Shown: piece after piece, positions 9,944 to 19,176 of the stretch
How the letters are laid out: every line of letters begins with the position of its first letter
Position numbering within the stretch: the first letter of the stretch is position 1
Assembly (NCBI RefSeq): GCF_042850945.1
Contig: NZ_AP031496.1
Span: 2,914,001-2,978,000 of the forward strand
DNA: 64,000 bases
Source: Halioxenophilus aromaticivorans
GTDB lineage: Bacteria > Pseudomonadota > Gammaproteobacteria > Pseudomonadales > Cellvibrionaceae
Direction: 5' to 3'
The notes under the pieces: generated by a model
Told to the model about the DNA's origin: nothing
Databases searched by the model: none
What the model saw: the letters and a program-made list of their open reading frames with translations, nothing else
Translations under genes and position numbers: made by a program

Positions 9944-10957
9944 TTACTGTTCTTGCTTTTTCTCGTTCTCGTCGACGGGCTCCACTTCTACCACGTCTTC
10001 ACTGGCGCTAGCCTGAGCTTCTTCCTCAGTAACCACTTTTTCTATGATTTCCGGTTCGGCTTCTTGTGCTATTTCCTCTTCTGCATCGGTTGGTACAAGC
10101 AGAGTTTGGCCGGTAAGCTTAGCCAGCAAACCACCCACTCGATCGCGCATGTCATTACGATGAACAATCATATCGATGGCGCCATGATCCAGCAAAAATT
10201 CGCTGCGCTGGAAACCGGGCGGCAGTTTTTGGCGAATGGTTTGCTCGATGATATTGGGGCCAGCAAAACCGCTGCGAGCACCGGGCTCGGCAATGTTAAT
10301 GTCGCCTAACAGAGCCAAAGATGCCGATACGCCACCGTAAACTGGGTCAGTCATAACGGAAATGTAAGGCAGGCTGTTTTGCTTGAGGCGCTCAATAATG
10401 GCACTGGTTTTGGCCATTTGCATCAGCGATATTAGGGCCTCCTGCATACGCGCTCCGCCGGTAGCCGAGAAGCACACCAGAGGGATTTTTTCTTCCAGAG
10501 CTACTTTAGCAGCGCGGGTAAAGCGTTCGCCCACTACGTAACCCATGGAGCCACCCAGGAAAGCAAATTCAAATGCCACAGCCACCACCGGCAAGCCTTT
10601 AACCGTACCTTTCATGGCTATTAATGCTTCTTTTTCGCCGGTGCTCTTCTCGGCTTCGCTTAGACGATCTTTGTATTTCTTGATGTCTTTAAATTTCAAA
10701 CGATCGCGGGGCAATACATCGCTGGCGATTTCTTCGCGGCTTTCTGGATCGAGAAACGTATCTAAGCGACGGCGTGCGCCGATTCGCATATGGTGATCGC
10801 ACTTAGGGCAAACGTCGTTGTTGCGCTCCAGTTCTGGCCGATACAATACAGCAGTGCATTTAACGCACTTTTTCCATAGGCCTTCGGGGACTTTACTTGG
10901 CCCCCGCTTGCGATCACCTCGCACAATGTTAGGTCGAATTTTTTCTAACCAACTCAT
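9944..10957 (-). CDS. accD: acetyl-CoA carboxylase carboxyltransferase subunit beta
   Basis: Beta subunit of the carboxyltransferase that moves carboxyl from biotin to acetyl-CoA, giving malonyl-CoA for fatty-acid synthesis. The N-terminal zinc ribbon has Cys31-x2-Cys34 and Cys50-x2-Cys53; the crotonase-like carboxyltransferase core follows, with FSATGGARMQEA and the GGVSAS segment. At 337 residues it is longer than the E. coli protein (304); the extra part is an acidic Glu/Ala/Val-rich tail over roughly the last 45-50 residues, likely disordered. Confidence 0.96.
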   Translation of the reverse strand: MSWLEKIRPNIVRGDRKRGPSKVPEGLWKKCVKCTAVLYRPELERNNDVCPKCDHHMRIGARRRLDTFLDPESREEIASDVLPRDRLKFKDIKKYKDRLSEAEKSTGEKEALIAMKGTVKGLPVVAVAFEFAFLGGSMGYVVGERFTRAAKVALEEKIPLVCFSATGGARMQEALISLMQMAKTSAIIERLKQNSLPYISVMTDPVYGGVSASLALLGDINIAEPGARSGFAGPNIIEQTIRQKLPPGFQRSEFLLDHGAIDMIVHRNDMRDRVGGLLAKLTGQTLLVPTDAEEEIAQEAEPEIIEKVVTEEEAQASASEDVVEVEPVDENEKKQEQ

Positions 10958-10995
10958 TTCTTACTCTCTGTATGAACGTCTAAGCTAGATCGCTC

Positions 10996-11808
10996 CTAAG
11001 GCGTTTCATCTAGCGCATGTCTTATGGGTGATACTAAATCAGCAACACCTTTAGCAATTTCTTCTGTTGATGACCCCGCGAGCTCTGCCATTTTGGCCAC
11101 CAATACACTGCCTACCACGGCACCATCTGCGGTTTTGGCAATGGCCTTGGCTGATTCGCCGTCTTTTATACCAAATCCAACGCATATAGGTAAATCAGTG
11201 AGGGTTCGAATGTGGGCAACATTCTGCTCTACGCTTTCGGTATCTAGGTGCCCGGCTCCCGTTACGCCTTTCAATGACACGTAATAAATAAAGCCAGAGG
11301 CCAGGTTTACCAAGCGCTTCGCACGCTCTGGCTTGGTAGTGGGCGCCAACAAGAAAATATTTTGCAAACCGACCTGTTGCAGGTAGTGGTTCAGGCCTTC
11401 GGCTTCTTCGGGTGGTAAATCTACTGTCAGTAGACCGTCCACGCCGGCACTTGCAGCGGCTTCGGCGAAGGTTTCATAGCCCATGCGCTCTACAGGGTTG
11501 GCGTAACCCATTAGCACCACTGGAGTCTCGGTATTGGTGGCGCGAAACGACTTCACCAACTCCATGGTGCCCTTGAGGCTAACGTTGTGCGCCAACGCTC
11601 TTTCGTGGCCCTTTTGGATCACCGGGCCTTCTGCCATTGGATCGGAAAACGGTACGCCAAGCTCAATAATGTCAGCTCCGGCCGCGACCATGGCGTGCAT
11701 CGTTGGCAAGGTAGCTTCTGGGCAAGGGTCGCCGTTAACGATGTAGGTCACTAAGGCTTTACGGCCGTTCTCACGAAGTGTAGCTAAACGAGTTTCTAAT
11801 CGGTTCAT
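10996..11808 (-). CDS. trpA: tryptophan synthase alpha subunit
   Basis: Cleaves indole-3-glycerol phosphate to indole and glyceraldehyde 3-phosphate and channels indole to TrpB. The catalytic pair is in IIELGVPFSDPMAEG (Glu of ELG, Asp of SDP); the GVTGAGH and VGFGIKDG segments line the phosphate site. I chose the ATG at 11808 (MNRLETRL, 270 residues) because it matches the usual N-terminus; a TTG at 11823 would add five residues. It lies 17 bp after trpB. Confidence 0.95.
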   Translation of the reverse strand: MNRLETRLATLRENGRKALVTYIVNGDPCPEATLPTMHAMVAAGADIIELGVPFSDPMAEGPVIQKGHERALAHNVSLKGTMELVKSFRATNTETPVVLMGYANPVERMGYETFAEAAASAGVDGLLTVDLPPEEAEGLNHYLQQVGLQNIFLLAPTTKPERAKRLVNLASGFIYYVSLKGVTGAGHLDTESVEQNVAHIRTLTDLPICVGFGIKDGESAKAIAKTADGAVVGSVLVAKMAELAGSSTEEIAKGVADLVSPIRHALDETP

Positions 11809-11825
11809 TACAGTAACGCCCAAAA

Positions 11826-13058
11826 TTAGAGAGTTATGCCGTCAATGGCGGCAACAGTGTGTATGTCTTTGTCACCGCGGCCGGACAAGTTCACCAGGAT
11901 GGCCTGGTCTTTATCCATTTGCCGTGCAAGCTTATCGGCGTAGGCTATAGCGTGGCTGCTCTCCAACGCGGGCATGATTCCTTCAACTAGGGTGAGCATG
12001 CGGAAGGCGTTCAAGGCTTCGTCATCGTTGATGGGCACGTAGTTAACGCGGCCCATATCTTTTAACCAGCTATGCTCGGGCCCAACGCCAGGATAGTCTA
12101 AGCCGGCAGAAACCGAGTGCGTCTCAATAATTTGGCCGTTTTCATCTTCCATCAAATAGGTGCGATTTCCGTGCAAAACACCGGGGATGCCATCGTTTAG
12201 GGGCGCTGCATGCCGGCCAGTTTCTACGCCATGGCCACCGGCTTCAACGCCGTACATGGCAACCGATTGATCGGCTAAAAACGGGTGAAACAAGCCAATC
12301 GCGTTGGAACCGCCACCCACGCAGGCCACTAAGGCATCCGGTAGCTTACCGGTCATTTCCAGGGATTGCGCGCGAGCTTCTCTGCCAATAATGCACTGAA
12401 AATCGCGCACCAATTGCGGATAAGGATGTGGGCCTGCCACGGTACCGATAATATAAAAAGTATCGTCTACGTTGGTTACCCAATCTCGCATAGCTTCATT
12501 CATGGCATCCTTTAACGTTTTGGAACCCGATTCAACCGGGAAAACCTTGGCGCCCAGAAGCTTCATGCGATAGACATTGAGTGCCTGACGCTTAACGTCC
12601 TCGGCGCCCATATAAACCTGGCACTCAAGACCAAGCCGGGCAGCAATGGTCGCGGTGGCGACACCGTGTTGGCCAGCACCGGTTTCTGCGATAACACGTT
12701 TTTTACCGCTATGTTTGGCTAACAAAGCCTGGCCAATGGTGTTGTTCACTTTGTGAGCGCCGGTGTGATTGAGGTCTTCGCGCTTAAGGTATATCTGAGC
12801 TCCGCCGGCCAAATCGCTCCAGCGCTGTGCGTGATACAGCGGTGAGGGACGGCCAACAAAGTGAGCTAAGTCATAATCAAATTCAGCAATAAACTCTGGG
12901 TCACTCTTAAGACGTTGGTACATTTCGTCCAGCTCATCTAAAGCGGACATCAAGGTCTCTGATACAAAGCGACCGCCATAGGGGCCGAAATGCCCTTTCG
13001 CATCGGGAAAGGCGGCGTAGTCGATGTTCTTTATGGAGTCGGTGTTAGACGTTGCCAT
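11826..13058 (-). CDS. trpB: tryptophan synthase beta subunit
   Basis: PLP-dependent subunit joining indole and serine to make tryptophan. The PLP lysine is in HTGAHKVNNTIGQ and the phosphate loop is CVGGGSNAIGLF. The open frame extends 27 codons upstream into trpF, but the start at 13058 (MATSNTDS, 410 residues) gives the normal family length and is preceded by an AGAGAA-type ribosome site in the 25-bp gap after trpF. Part of a trpF-trpB-trpA cluster. Confidence 0.96.
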   Translation of the reverse strand: MATSNTDSIKNIDYAAFPDAKGHFGPYGGRFVSETLMSALDELDEMYQRLKSDPEFIAEFDYDLAHFVGRPSPLYHAQRWSDLAGGAQIYLKREDLNHTGAHKVNNTIGQALLAKHSGKKRVIAETGAGQHGVATATIAARLGLECQVYMGAEDVKRQALNVYRMKLLGAKVFPVESGSKTLKDAMNEAMRDWVTNVDDTFYIIGTVAGPHPYPQLVRDFQCIIGREARAQSLEMTGKLPDALVACVGGGSNAIGLFHPFLADQSVAMYGVEAGGHGVETGRHAAPLNDGIPGVLHGNRTYLMEDENGQIIETHSVSAGLDYPGVGPEHSWLKDMGRVNYVPINDDEALNAFRMLTLVEGIMPALESSHAIAYADKLARQMDKDQAILVNLSGRGDKDIHTVAAIDGITL

Positions 13059-13083
13059 GCTGTTTTCTCTACATTCAACTTGT

Positions 13084-13743
13084 TCAGGATTGGGTGGTGG
13101 TTTCCACAGGAGTTTGAGGTCCGATGGCGGCTCGTACAAATGCGATCATCTTATCGCGGGATTTGACGCCAGGTTCGGCCTCTACGCCACCACTTACGTC
13201 AACGGCGTAGGGTTTGGTTTGCTCCACCGCTTCCGCCACGTTGTCGGGTACTAGGCCGCCAGCCAAAACCGTCGGTTTCTCCGGGTTAAATGGGAATCGG
13301 TGCCATTCAAATTGTTTGCCGGTTCCGCCTGGTACGCCTTTCTGATAAGCATCCAGTAAAAAGCCCACCGCATTTGGGTAGCTTTGATAAACAGTAGCCA
13401 GGTCGACCTCGGGTGCCATACGCACGGCCTTTATGAATGGCCGGTCAAACTGCCGACAAAACTCATCGGTCTCATCACCGTGGAACTGAATGACATGTAC
13501 TGGCACATTGGCCAGCACCTGCCGAATGGTCTGCGCATCAGCATTAACAAACAGCGCCACAACCGAAACGAACGGACCAACGCTGCGAGCAATGGCTTGG
13601 GCGACATCCAACCCTACGTACCTGGGACTTTGGTCATAAAACACCAAACCAATGGCGTCCGCCCCGGCGGCTACGGCACCCTGAGCGTCTTGTAAGTTAG
13701 TTATGCCGCAGATTTTAACGCGTGTGCGACGTTGATTTGGCAT
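13084..13743 (-). CDS. trpF: phosphoribosylanthranilate isomerase
   Basis: Amadori rearrangement of phosphoribosylanthranilate in tryptophan synthesis. The 219-residue TIM barrel has the catalytic cysteine in VKICGITN (Cys12), the family segment ADAIGLVFYDQSPRYV and the C-terminal phosphate loop with AVDVSGGVE (Asp general acid, about residue 180). It is monofunctional, as in Pseudomonas, not fused to trpC. It is followed at 25 bp by trpB. Confidence 0.96.
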   Translation of the reverse strand: MPNQRRTRVKICGITNLQDAQGAVAAGADAIGLVFYDQSPRYVGLDVAQAIARSVGPFVSVVALFVNADAQTIRQVLANVPVHVIQFHGDETDEFCRQFDRPFIKAVRMAPEVDLATVYQSYPNAVGFLLDAYQKGVPGGTGKQFEWHRFPFNPEKPTVLAGGLVPDNVAEAVEQTKPYAVDVSGGVEAEPGVKSRDKMIAFVRAAIGPQTPVETTTQS

Positions 13744-13846
13744 GTCTGAAATCTAAGGCTGCTAGCAGGCCGCGCATCATAACAGATTGCAGTGCTGATG
13801 AGCTATTGTGGTAACTCGCAGGAGACGCTGGCTCTCGGGTAATTTC

Positions 13847-14743
13847 TCACCCAACCTTGTATGGTTGCAATGGCAATTGCAAAAAGCCAGGGCCAGGAGG
13901 TGCTTTCGGTAATCTGGAGAAGGTTGGGTAGTGTACATCCACTAGATACAAACCGGACGGCGGTGCAGTGATACCACCCTTGGTGCGATCTCTTTGCTGC
14001 AATACCTGAAGGGCCCAGTCTACCGGTTTTTCACCAGCAGCAATACTGGCCAACACGCCGACAATATTGCGCACCATGTGATGTAAAAAGGCATTGGCTC
14101 TAATTTCTATAACAATGTACGGCTGGTAATCGATGATATCGATGTAGTGGACTTCTCGCACCGGGTTTCTGGCTTGGCACTGTGCAGCCCTAAATGAACT
14201 GAAATCGTGCTCACCCACCAGTACGCTGGCCGCCGCCCGCATATGGCCGAGGTTTAATCGTCGCTTATCCCAGGTAACCAAACCGTTTTGTATTGCCGGT
14301 CGGCCTGAGGTGTTTTGAATAATGTAACGGTAGGTTCGCGCACGGGCCGAAAATCGAGCATGAAATTCCATGGCAACGTCTTGCGCCCAGGTGATGGCGA
14401 TACCATCCGGTAATTGGGTGTTTGCGCCCATGGTCCAAGCTTTTAATTCGCGCTTGGCCACCGTATCAAAATGGATAACTTGGCCAGTGGCATGTACGCC
14501 TGCGTCTGTTCGCCCGGCACAGACGAGCTCAATCGCTTCATTGGCGATATTGGATAGCGCCTTGTGTAAATATCCCTGTACGGTTTGCGTGTCGTGCTTT
14601 TGGAACTGAAAACCACGGAACCCCGAGCCTGTGTACTCAACACCAAGAGCAACGCGCCGAATGTCCTCCGGCACTTCGGTCTGCGGCAACACTTCACCAT
14701 TACGCTGATAAGGTTTTACAAAGTGATTGTCGTTATCGGCCAT
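13847..14743 (-). CDS. truA: tRNA pseudouridine(38-40) synthase
   Basis: Isomerises uridines 38-40 in the anticodon stem of many tRNAs. The catalytic aspartate is Asp80 in CAGRTDAGVHATGQ; the family segments RARTYRYII and AFLHHMVRNIVG are present. The 298-residue protein is slightly longer than E. coli TruA (270) because of an N-terminal extension of about 28 residues. It sits between fimV and trpF exactly as in Pseudomonas. Confidence 0.95.
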   Translation of the reverse strand: MADNDNHFVKPYQRNGEVLPQTEVPEDIRRVALGVEYTGSGFRGFQFQKHDTQTVQGYLHKALSNIANEAIELVCAGRTDAGVHATGQVIHFDTVAKRELKAWTMGANTQLPDGIAITWAQDVAMEFHARFSARARTYRYIIQNTSGRPAIQNGLVTWDKRRLNLGHMRAAASVLVGEHDFSSFRAAQCQARNPVREVHYIDIIDYQPYIVIEIRANAFLHHMVRNIVGVLASIAAGEKPVDWALQVLQQRDRTKGGITAPPSGLYLVDVHYPTFSRLPKAPPGPGFLQLPLQPYKVG

Positions 14744-14782
14744 GGTGTTTACGTTGCAATTAGAATTCTTGTTGGTTGGATA

Positions 14783-14808
14783 CTAAAAAAGCCCCTTACT
14801 GGGGCTTT
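14783..14808 (-). terminator. intrinsic terminator after fimV
   Basis: A perfect 8-bp stem (AAAGCCCC / GGGGCTTT, loop TTACT, 14788-14808) followed on the minus strand by a run of T residues (14783-14790). It lies about 100 bp beyond the fimV stop and just ahead of truA, so it would end fimV transcripts. Confidence 0.85.
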
Positions 14809-14906
14809 AGCGCGTCACTATGTGAAGGGAATGCTGAAGGGGTTGGCGATGGCATCGCAGGGCCGCAATCAACCACCCTTTTCACATGATCAAATTAACG
14901 GCTGAA

Positions 14907-17900
14907 CTAGCCTGGAATTTTGTCCAGCAGTGTTTTGGCCTCTTCTTTTTGTTGATCATTACCATCGGTAATAACTTCACTCAAAATATCTCTGGCGCCA
15001 TCACCATCGCCCATATCAATGTACGCTCTTGCCAAGTCGAGCTTAGTATCGGATTCATCGGTATCAGCCAAAAAATCCAGGCTATCGTCAAAGTCGGTGG
15101 TGTCGAAGCCGTCATCGTCTTGCAGGTCGTCGATATTCTGCTCTGTTGATGCCAAGACTTCGGCAAACATATCGTCGTCCGAGCCGAAACTTTCTTCGGC
15201 CAGCTCTACCGCTTCTTCTGGCGAGGCTGCCGTGGGAAGCTCATCTAGGCTAACGTCGGAGGCAAGCGCATCCATTTCCTCGTCCAACGCCGTTAAATCA
15301 TCGTCTTCTAGAATATCTGAAGCGTCTTGCTCCACGGAAAGATTAGTAATCGTATCGTCGGATGCATCGAAGCTGGTAAAGGTGGCAATTTGATCGCCGT
15401 CGAATTCTAAATCGGTTTCATCAACGTCAGCCGCTAGGGTGTTTAGGTCTTCCTGGGGGGCATCGTTGACAGCAGATTCAGTAACATCGATCAGTGATGG
15501 ATCTGGGAATTCGTTTTCCAGATCATTGATGTCCAATTCCAGGTCAACATCGTCGAAGCCGTCATCGATGGATTCGAGGTTGTCGTATTTATTGCCGGCT
15601 GCCTCCAACTCCCCATCGATTAGGTCTAGACCGGACTCATCGAAATCATCGCTGGATAAATTCAGTTCGAGCCCATCGTCAAACTCTAAAGACTCGACAT
15701 TACTGGCTAGGCCATCGCTTTCTGGAGCAAAATCCTGGGTGAGCTCACCATCTAAGCTGGTATCAATATCACTGGCATCGCTAATTTGGATATCGAGAGG
15801 AGCTTCGTCAATAGCGGGTTCTATATCTGTGCTATCTAAATCTAAGCTTTCGGTAGCGTCCAGCCCATTATCAAGCTCTAAGCCAGAAGCTAAAGCGCTC
15901 GGCGCAATGTCAGACAGCTCAGTCTGCGAATCCTCTTCAATAAGATCGGCATCGGCAATTAGGGAGGTGATTTCATCGGTGCCGATTTCGTCGCCATCAA
16001 TTTCCAGATCGAGGCTTGCACCCAGCTGATCTTCATCCAGCTCTAACTCCATATCGAAGTCGTTGGCGGACAATAGGCTGTCGTCACTGCCTTCAGCATC
16101 GACGGTCAGGTCTGCGCTCAGCGCCGTTAGTTCGTCATCTATGCTGTCATCTTGCTCGGCAACAGGGGTAAGCAAACTGGCACTGGCGGCCGGCTCTTCA
16201 CTTTCGGTTTCTGTTTCGGTTTCCGTTTGGCCCAGAGTGTCTTTTTCTACTTCGGATAATTCACGCTGAATAGTAACGTCGGTTTCGTCAGGTTCATCGT
16301 CAAACACCGATAACGTGGAGTCATCAGAGTCGTCGGAGATGATTGAAGATGGCTGCTCAGCGAGCTCCTCTATACCTGCAAATTCCTCCGCCAAATTCAT
16401 TTTGGTTTCGTCATCGGAACCCACTTCGTCGGCGATATCGATGACTGGGATAACGTCAGTGTTGGATGGCTCGATTAGAGTCTCTTCACTAGCCGTTCCT
16501 TTATCAGATATATCATCGACGGCAATATTTTCACTAGCTCTATCTTCACTAACGATCGCTTCACTGGCATCTTCTGCGTCTAGGTCAAACTCTGGGTCTA
16601 AGTCAAAGTCGAATTCGTCGAAGGTGTCCGTGGGTTCTTCTGGGTGAGACAAGTCGTCCAACTCAGCGAACTCTTGGCTCAAGTCACGATGGGTAATATC
16701 GTCATCATCCAGTTCTTGCGTGACGTCTGGCTTAAGTGAATTAGTCAAGGCGCTAGCGACACCGGCCACCGCTGCTGCACCCAGCGCAAAGGGCGCTGCG
16801 TTTTGGAAGCTGGCTCGCAGGTTGTTACCCTGCTCCACCGCGGAAGAATCGCCTGAGCGGTGAAGGTCCGCCAGGGTTTTATCAAAGCTCTCTAGGTTCT
16901 TCGCATCGGCGTGGACCTCAAGCAGTTTTAAACGCGCCGCGTTGTTATCCGGGTCTACCTCAAGCGCTTTTTGCAGCATTTCCTCGGCTTGGTCGTACTT
17001 ACCGTAAGCGATGTAAATATCTGCCTCGGCGATGATCTCTTCGGGCACAACCGGCGTTGTTTCTGCTGGAACAGGCCTAGGTTCGGCAACGTCTTCCGCC
17101 GCGAGCTCGTTAGCGACAGGGCTATCCGCAAAGGCCTCGTCAGCCAAAGGTTCGTCGATGTCCAATTCGATATCGTCTTCAGTGAACTCTTCTATCTTTT
17201 CATCAAATGAGGTAACGGTAGGCTCAACTGGCTCGTCCGCAGCAGTAGGCTCATCTTCAAATGGATTGAAGGTGTCTTCCAGTTCTTCTTCTTTGTTGCC
17301 AAATAATTTGCGGATAAGCACATACAGTGCGACCAACAGCGCAATCAACACCGCGGCAATCAATACAATGTTGTCCATAATTGTATCGAGCAATCCGGGC
17401 TGCTTGTTACTGGTGGCACTGGTGGTAACTACGGTCCTGGAATCCGGCTTAGCAGCGGCTTCTTCGGGCTGGCTTTCTGGTTCGGTAGCCGCCGGCAATT
17501 CAGTAGCCACCGGCAATTCTGCTGGCTCAGCCTGGGCCTCTTCTACCGAGTTGTCGATTGCAGCAGTAACTGCATCGTTTACGACAGCTTCGTTATCCGC
17601 AGACTGTTCATCACCGACAGCGGCTGCCACCTCATTGCCGAGCGATTCTAAATCGGATGTTTCTGGTGCTTGCTCGTTGGCTGCTTCTTGTCGTTGGTTA
17701 CTGGTAACTTGCAACGCACGTAACTCAGCACTGGAGACTTCAACCAGCCGCTCCATGGTGTCTATCTGGGATTCTAGCTCAGCAATTCTACTGCGCAGCT
17801 CGGAATTTTCTCGCTTAGCAGTATCGAGTTCCTCCATGGCGCCACCCAGTTCATTTTGTAGGGCTTCGGCTGAATCGTTGTCGGCACCGGTACCTGAGGA

Positions 17901-18821
17901 AGTTTCGCTACTGCTGGCATCGGTATTAGCAACACCCAGAGAAATACGGCCTTCAGTGCTTTGCTGTGTTGAGGCAGTGGTGGGTTGGGTCTCGGTGGTT
18001 AGTGTCGCTTTGTTGCTGTTACGTGTATCCCACTGATCGTTTTGAAAGGCAACTTCGCTAACTGCCTGGTTGAAGTTAAGCTCGTTGATTTGCGCCGCGG
18101 TGGGGATGCGTAAAACCTGCCCTTGGCGAAGCAAGTTAATATTGTTGTTGATAAACGCATCGGGGTTGAGTCGCTGGATGGCGATCATGGTTTGCTGGGC
18201 GCTGAAGCCACTGTTGGGGCGCACTTTTAACGCGATATCCCAAAGCGTGTCATTGGCACTTACTGGCCCGTAGCTCTGCCCAGCATTGTTAGGTGCTGGC
18301 GCCGGCGACGCTGGCCGAGTTCTGACCACAGGAGTTTGCTGCACGGGGGTTGTAGTGGCCGGGGCGGATGCCGGTTCAACCGCCGGCGCAGGCGCATTGA
18401 CCTGGCTTGGTGCTTGCGCGCTGAATGTTGGCAGGTCCATCAGCAGAGTATATTCGCGCAGAATACGACCACTGGGCCATTGACTCTCTACCAGAAAATT
18501 AAGGAAGGGTTCTCGCACCGGAGAGTTAGTGGTGATACGAATAATGGGACCGTTAGCGGCATCCAAATCCACTGAGAATTTCATGCCGGTTAGGAAAAGC
18601 GACTTATCAACACCGACGCGCTCAAAGTCAGCGTTAGACGCCAACCCCACCAGAATTTCTTCTTCTGATAGGTCGCGTACTTGCAGCAACCGAATCTCGG
18701 CATCCAGTGGTTCGTTCAGTGCGGATTTTAAGTTGATCTCGCCTAACCCTAGTGCAGACACTTTGCCCGAAAGCACCAAGCCTGCTGCGGAGATCATTAA
18801 AACCAGTTTGCGAAGACGCAT
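14907..18821 (-). CDS. fimV: FimV/HubP-type polar landmark protein
   Basis: A 1304-residue inner-membrane protein needed in relatives for type IV pilus assembly, twitching and polar organisation. Seen in order: signal peptide (starts MRLRKLVLM), a FimV N-terminal domain (about residues 22-130), a Pro/Ala-rich linker, a LysM peptidoglycan-binding domain (about 185-240), a coiled coil of Leu/Glu-rich heptads (about 320-380), one membrane helix (about 485-510), a very long Asp/Glu-rich cytoplasmic region with a TPR-like segment (ADIYIAYGKYDQAEEML), and the conserved C-terminal FimV helix pair (KLDLARAYIDMGD). The ATG at 18821 follows a good AAGGGG site; a longer frame to 18866 lacks one. Confidence 0.93.
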   Translation of the reverse strand: MRLRKLVLMISAAGLVLSGKVSALGLGEINLKSALNEPLDAEIRLLQVRDLSEEEILVGLASNADFERVGVDKSLFLTGMKFSVDLDAANGPIIRITTNSPVREPFLNFLVESQWPSGRILREYTLLMDLPTFSAQAPSQVNAPAPAVEPASAPATTTPVQQTPVVRTRPASPAPAPNNAGQSYGPVSANDTLWDIALKVRPNSGFSAQQTMIAIQRLNPDAFINNNINLLRQGQVLRIPTAAQINELNFNQAVSEVAFQNDQWDTRNSNKATLTTETQPTTASTQQSTEGRISLGVANTDASSSETSSGTGADNDSAEALQNELGGAMEELDTAKRENSELRSRIAELESQIDTMERLVEVSSAELRALQVTSNQRQEAANEQAPETSDLESLGNEVAAAVGDEQSADNEAVVNDAVTAAIDNSVEEAQAEPAELPVATELPAATEPESQPEEAAAKPDSRTVVTTSATSNKQPGLLDTIMDNIVLIAAVLIALLVALYVLIRKLFGNKEEELEDTFNPFEDEPTAADEPVEPTVTSFDEKIEEFTEDDIELDIDEPLADEAFADSPVANELAAEDVAEPRPVPAETTPVVPEEIIAEADIYIAYGKYDQAEEMLQKALEVDPDNNAARLKLLEVHADAKNLESFDKTLADLHRSGDSSAVEQGNNLRASFQNAAPFALGAAAVAGVASALTNSLKPDVTQELDDDDITHRDLSQEFAELDDLSHPEEPTDTFDEFDFDLDPEFDLDAEDASEAIVSEDRASENIAVDDISDKGTASEETLIEPSNTDVIPVIDIADEVGSDDETKMNLAEEFAGIEELAEQPSSIISDDSDDSTLSVFDDEPDETDVTIQRELSEVEKDTLGQTETETETESEEPAASASLLTPVAEQDDSIDDELTALSADLTVDAEGSDDSLLSANDFDMELELDEDQLGASLDLEIDGDEIGTDEITSLIADADLIEEDSQTELSDIAPSALASGLELDNGLDATESLDLDSTDIEPAIDEAPLDIQISDASDIDTSLDGELTQDFAPESDGLASNVESLEFDDGLELNLSSDDFDESGLDLIDGELEAAGNKYDNLESIDDGFDDVDLELDINDLENEFPDPSLIDVTESAVNDAPQEDLNTLAADVDETDLEFDGDQIATFTSFDASDDTITNLSVEQDASDILEDDDLTALDEEMDALASDVSLDELPTAASPEEAVELAEESFGSDDDMFAEVLASTEQNIDDLQDDDGFDTTDFDDSLDFLADTDESDTKLDLARAYIDMGDGDGARDILSEVITDGNDQQKEEAKTLLDKIPG

Positions 18822-19176
18822 CGGACGCCCCTTTTTTGTCCCATTGCTAACCTGGGTGGAACTCAACCACGGCGACTGTCAAGACGACAGATTTGGCGTT
18901 TCTACCCCTAAAATGTGCACCAAAAATGTTAAGAAACGTTATTCCGTAGGCGTAAGGCTTCTCGAATTTAGATGCATATATCGTTCTAAGTATTCATTAT
19001 AAATAACATTTTCGCAACGCGATGGCCGCTTTACTTATGTTTAATATAATAAACATTCTTATTATGTTGATCTAATCCTCATTTTTCAAAGACCAACTGG
19101 CGATAAAGACGGGAATTCTTTCGAAAGCAGGAGATAATTTAGGTGCCTGAAAGAGCTCCAGGCGCCCGGCGAGAGC
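18822..19176. other. intergenic region upstream of fimV, with palindrome
   Basis: 355 bp with no gene. It is AT-rich from 18900 to 19100 and should contain the fimV promoter. A perfect inverted repeat with 7-bp arms (ATGTTTA / TAAACAT, 6-bp spacer) lies at 19037-19056 and could be an operator. Near the asd stop, 19143-19165 can form a weak GC-rich hairpin (CCTG / CAGG core) without a clear T-run. Confidence 0.5.

Noticed and set aside
15019..18483. Several long plus-strand open frames, up to 334 codons, opposite fimV
   Set aside because: Ser-rich mirror translations caused by the Asp/Glu-rich coding bias of fimV; no ribosome sites or motifs.
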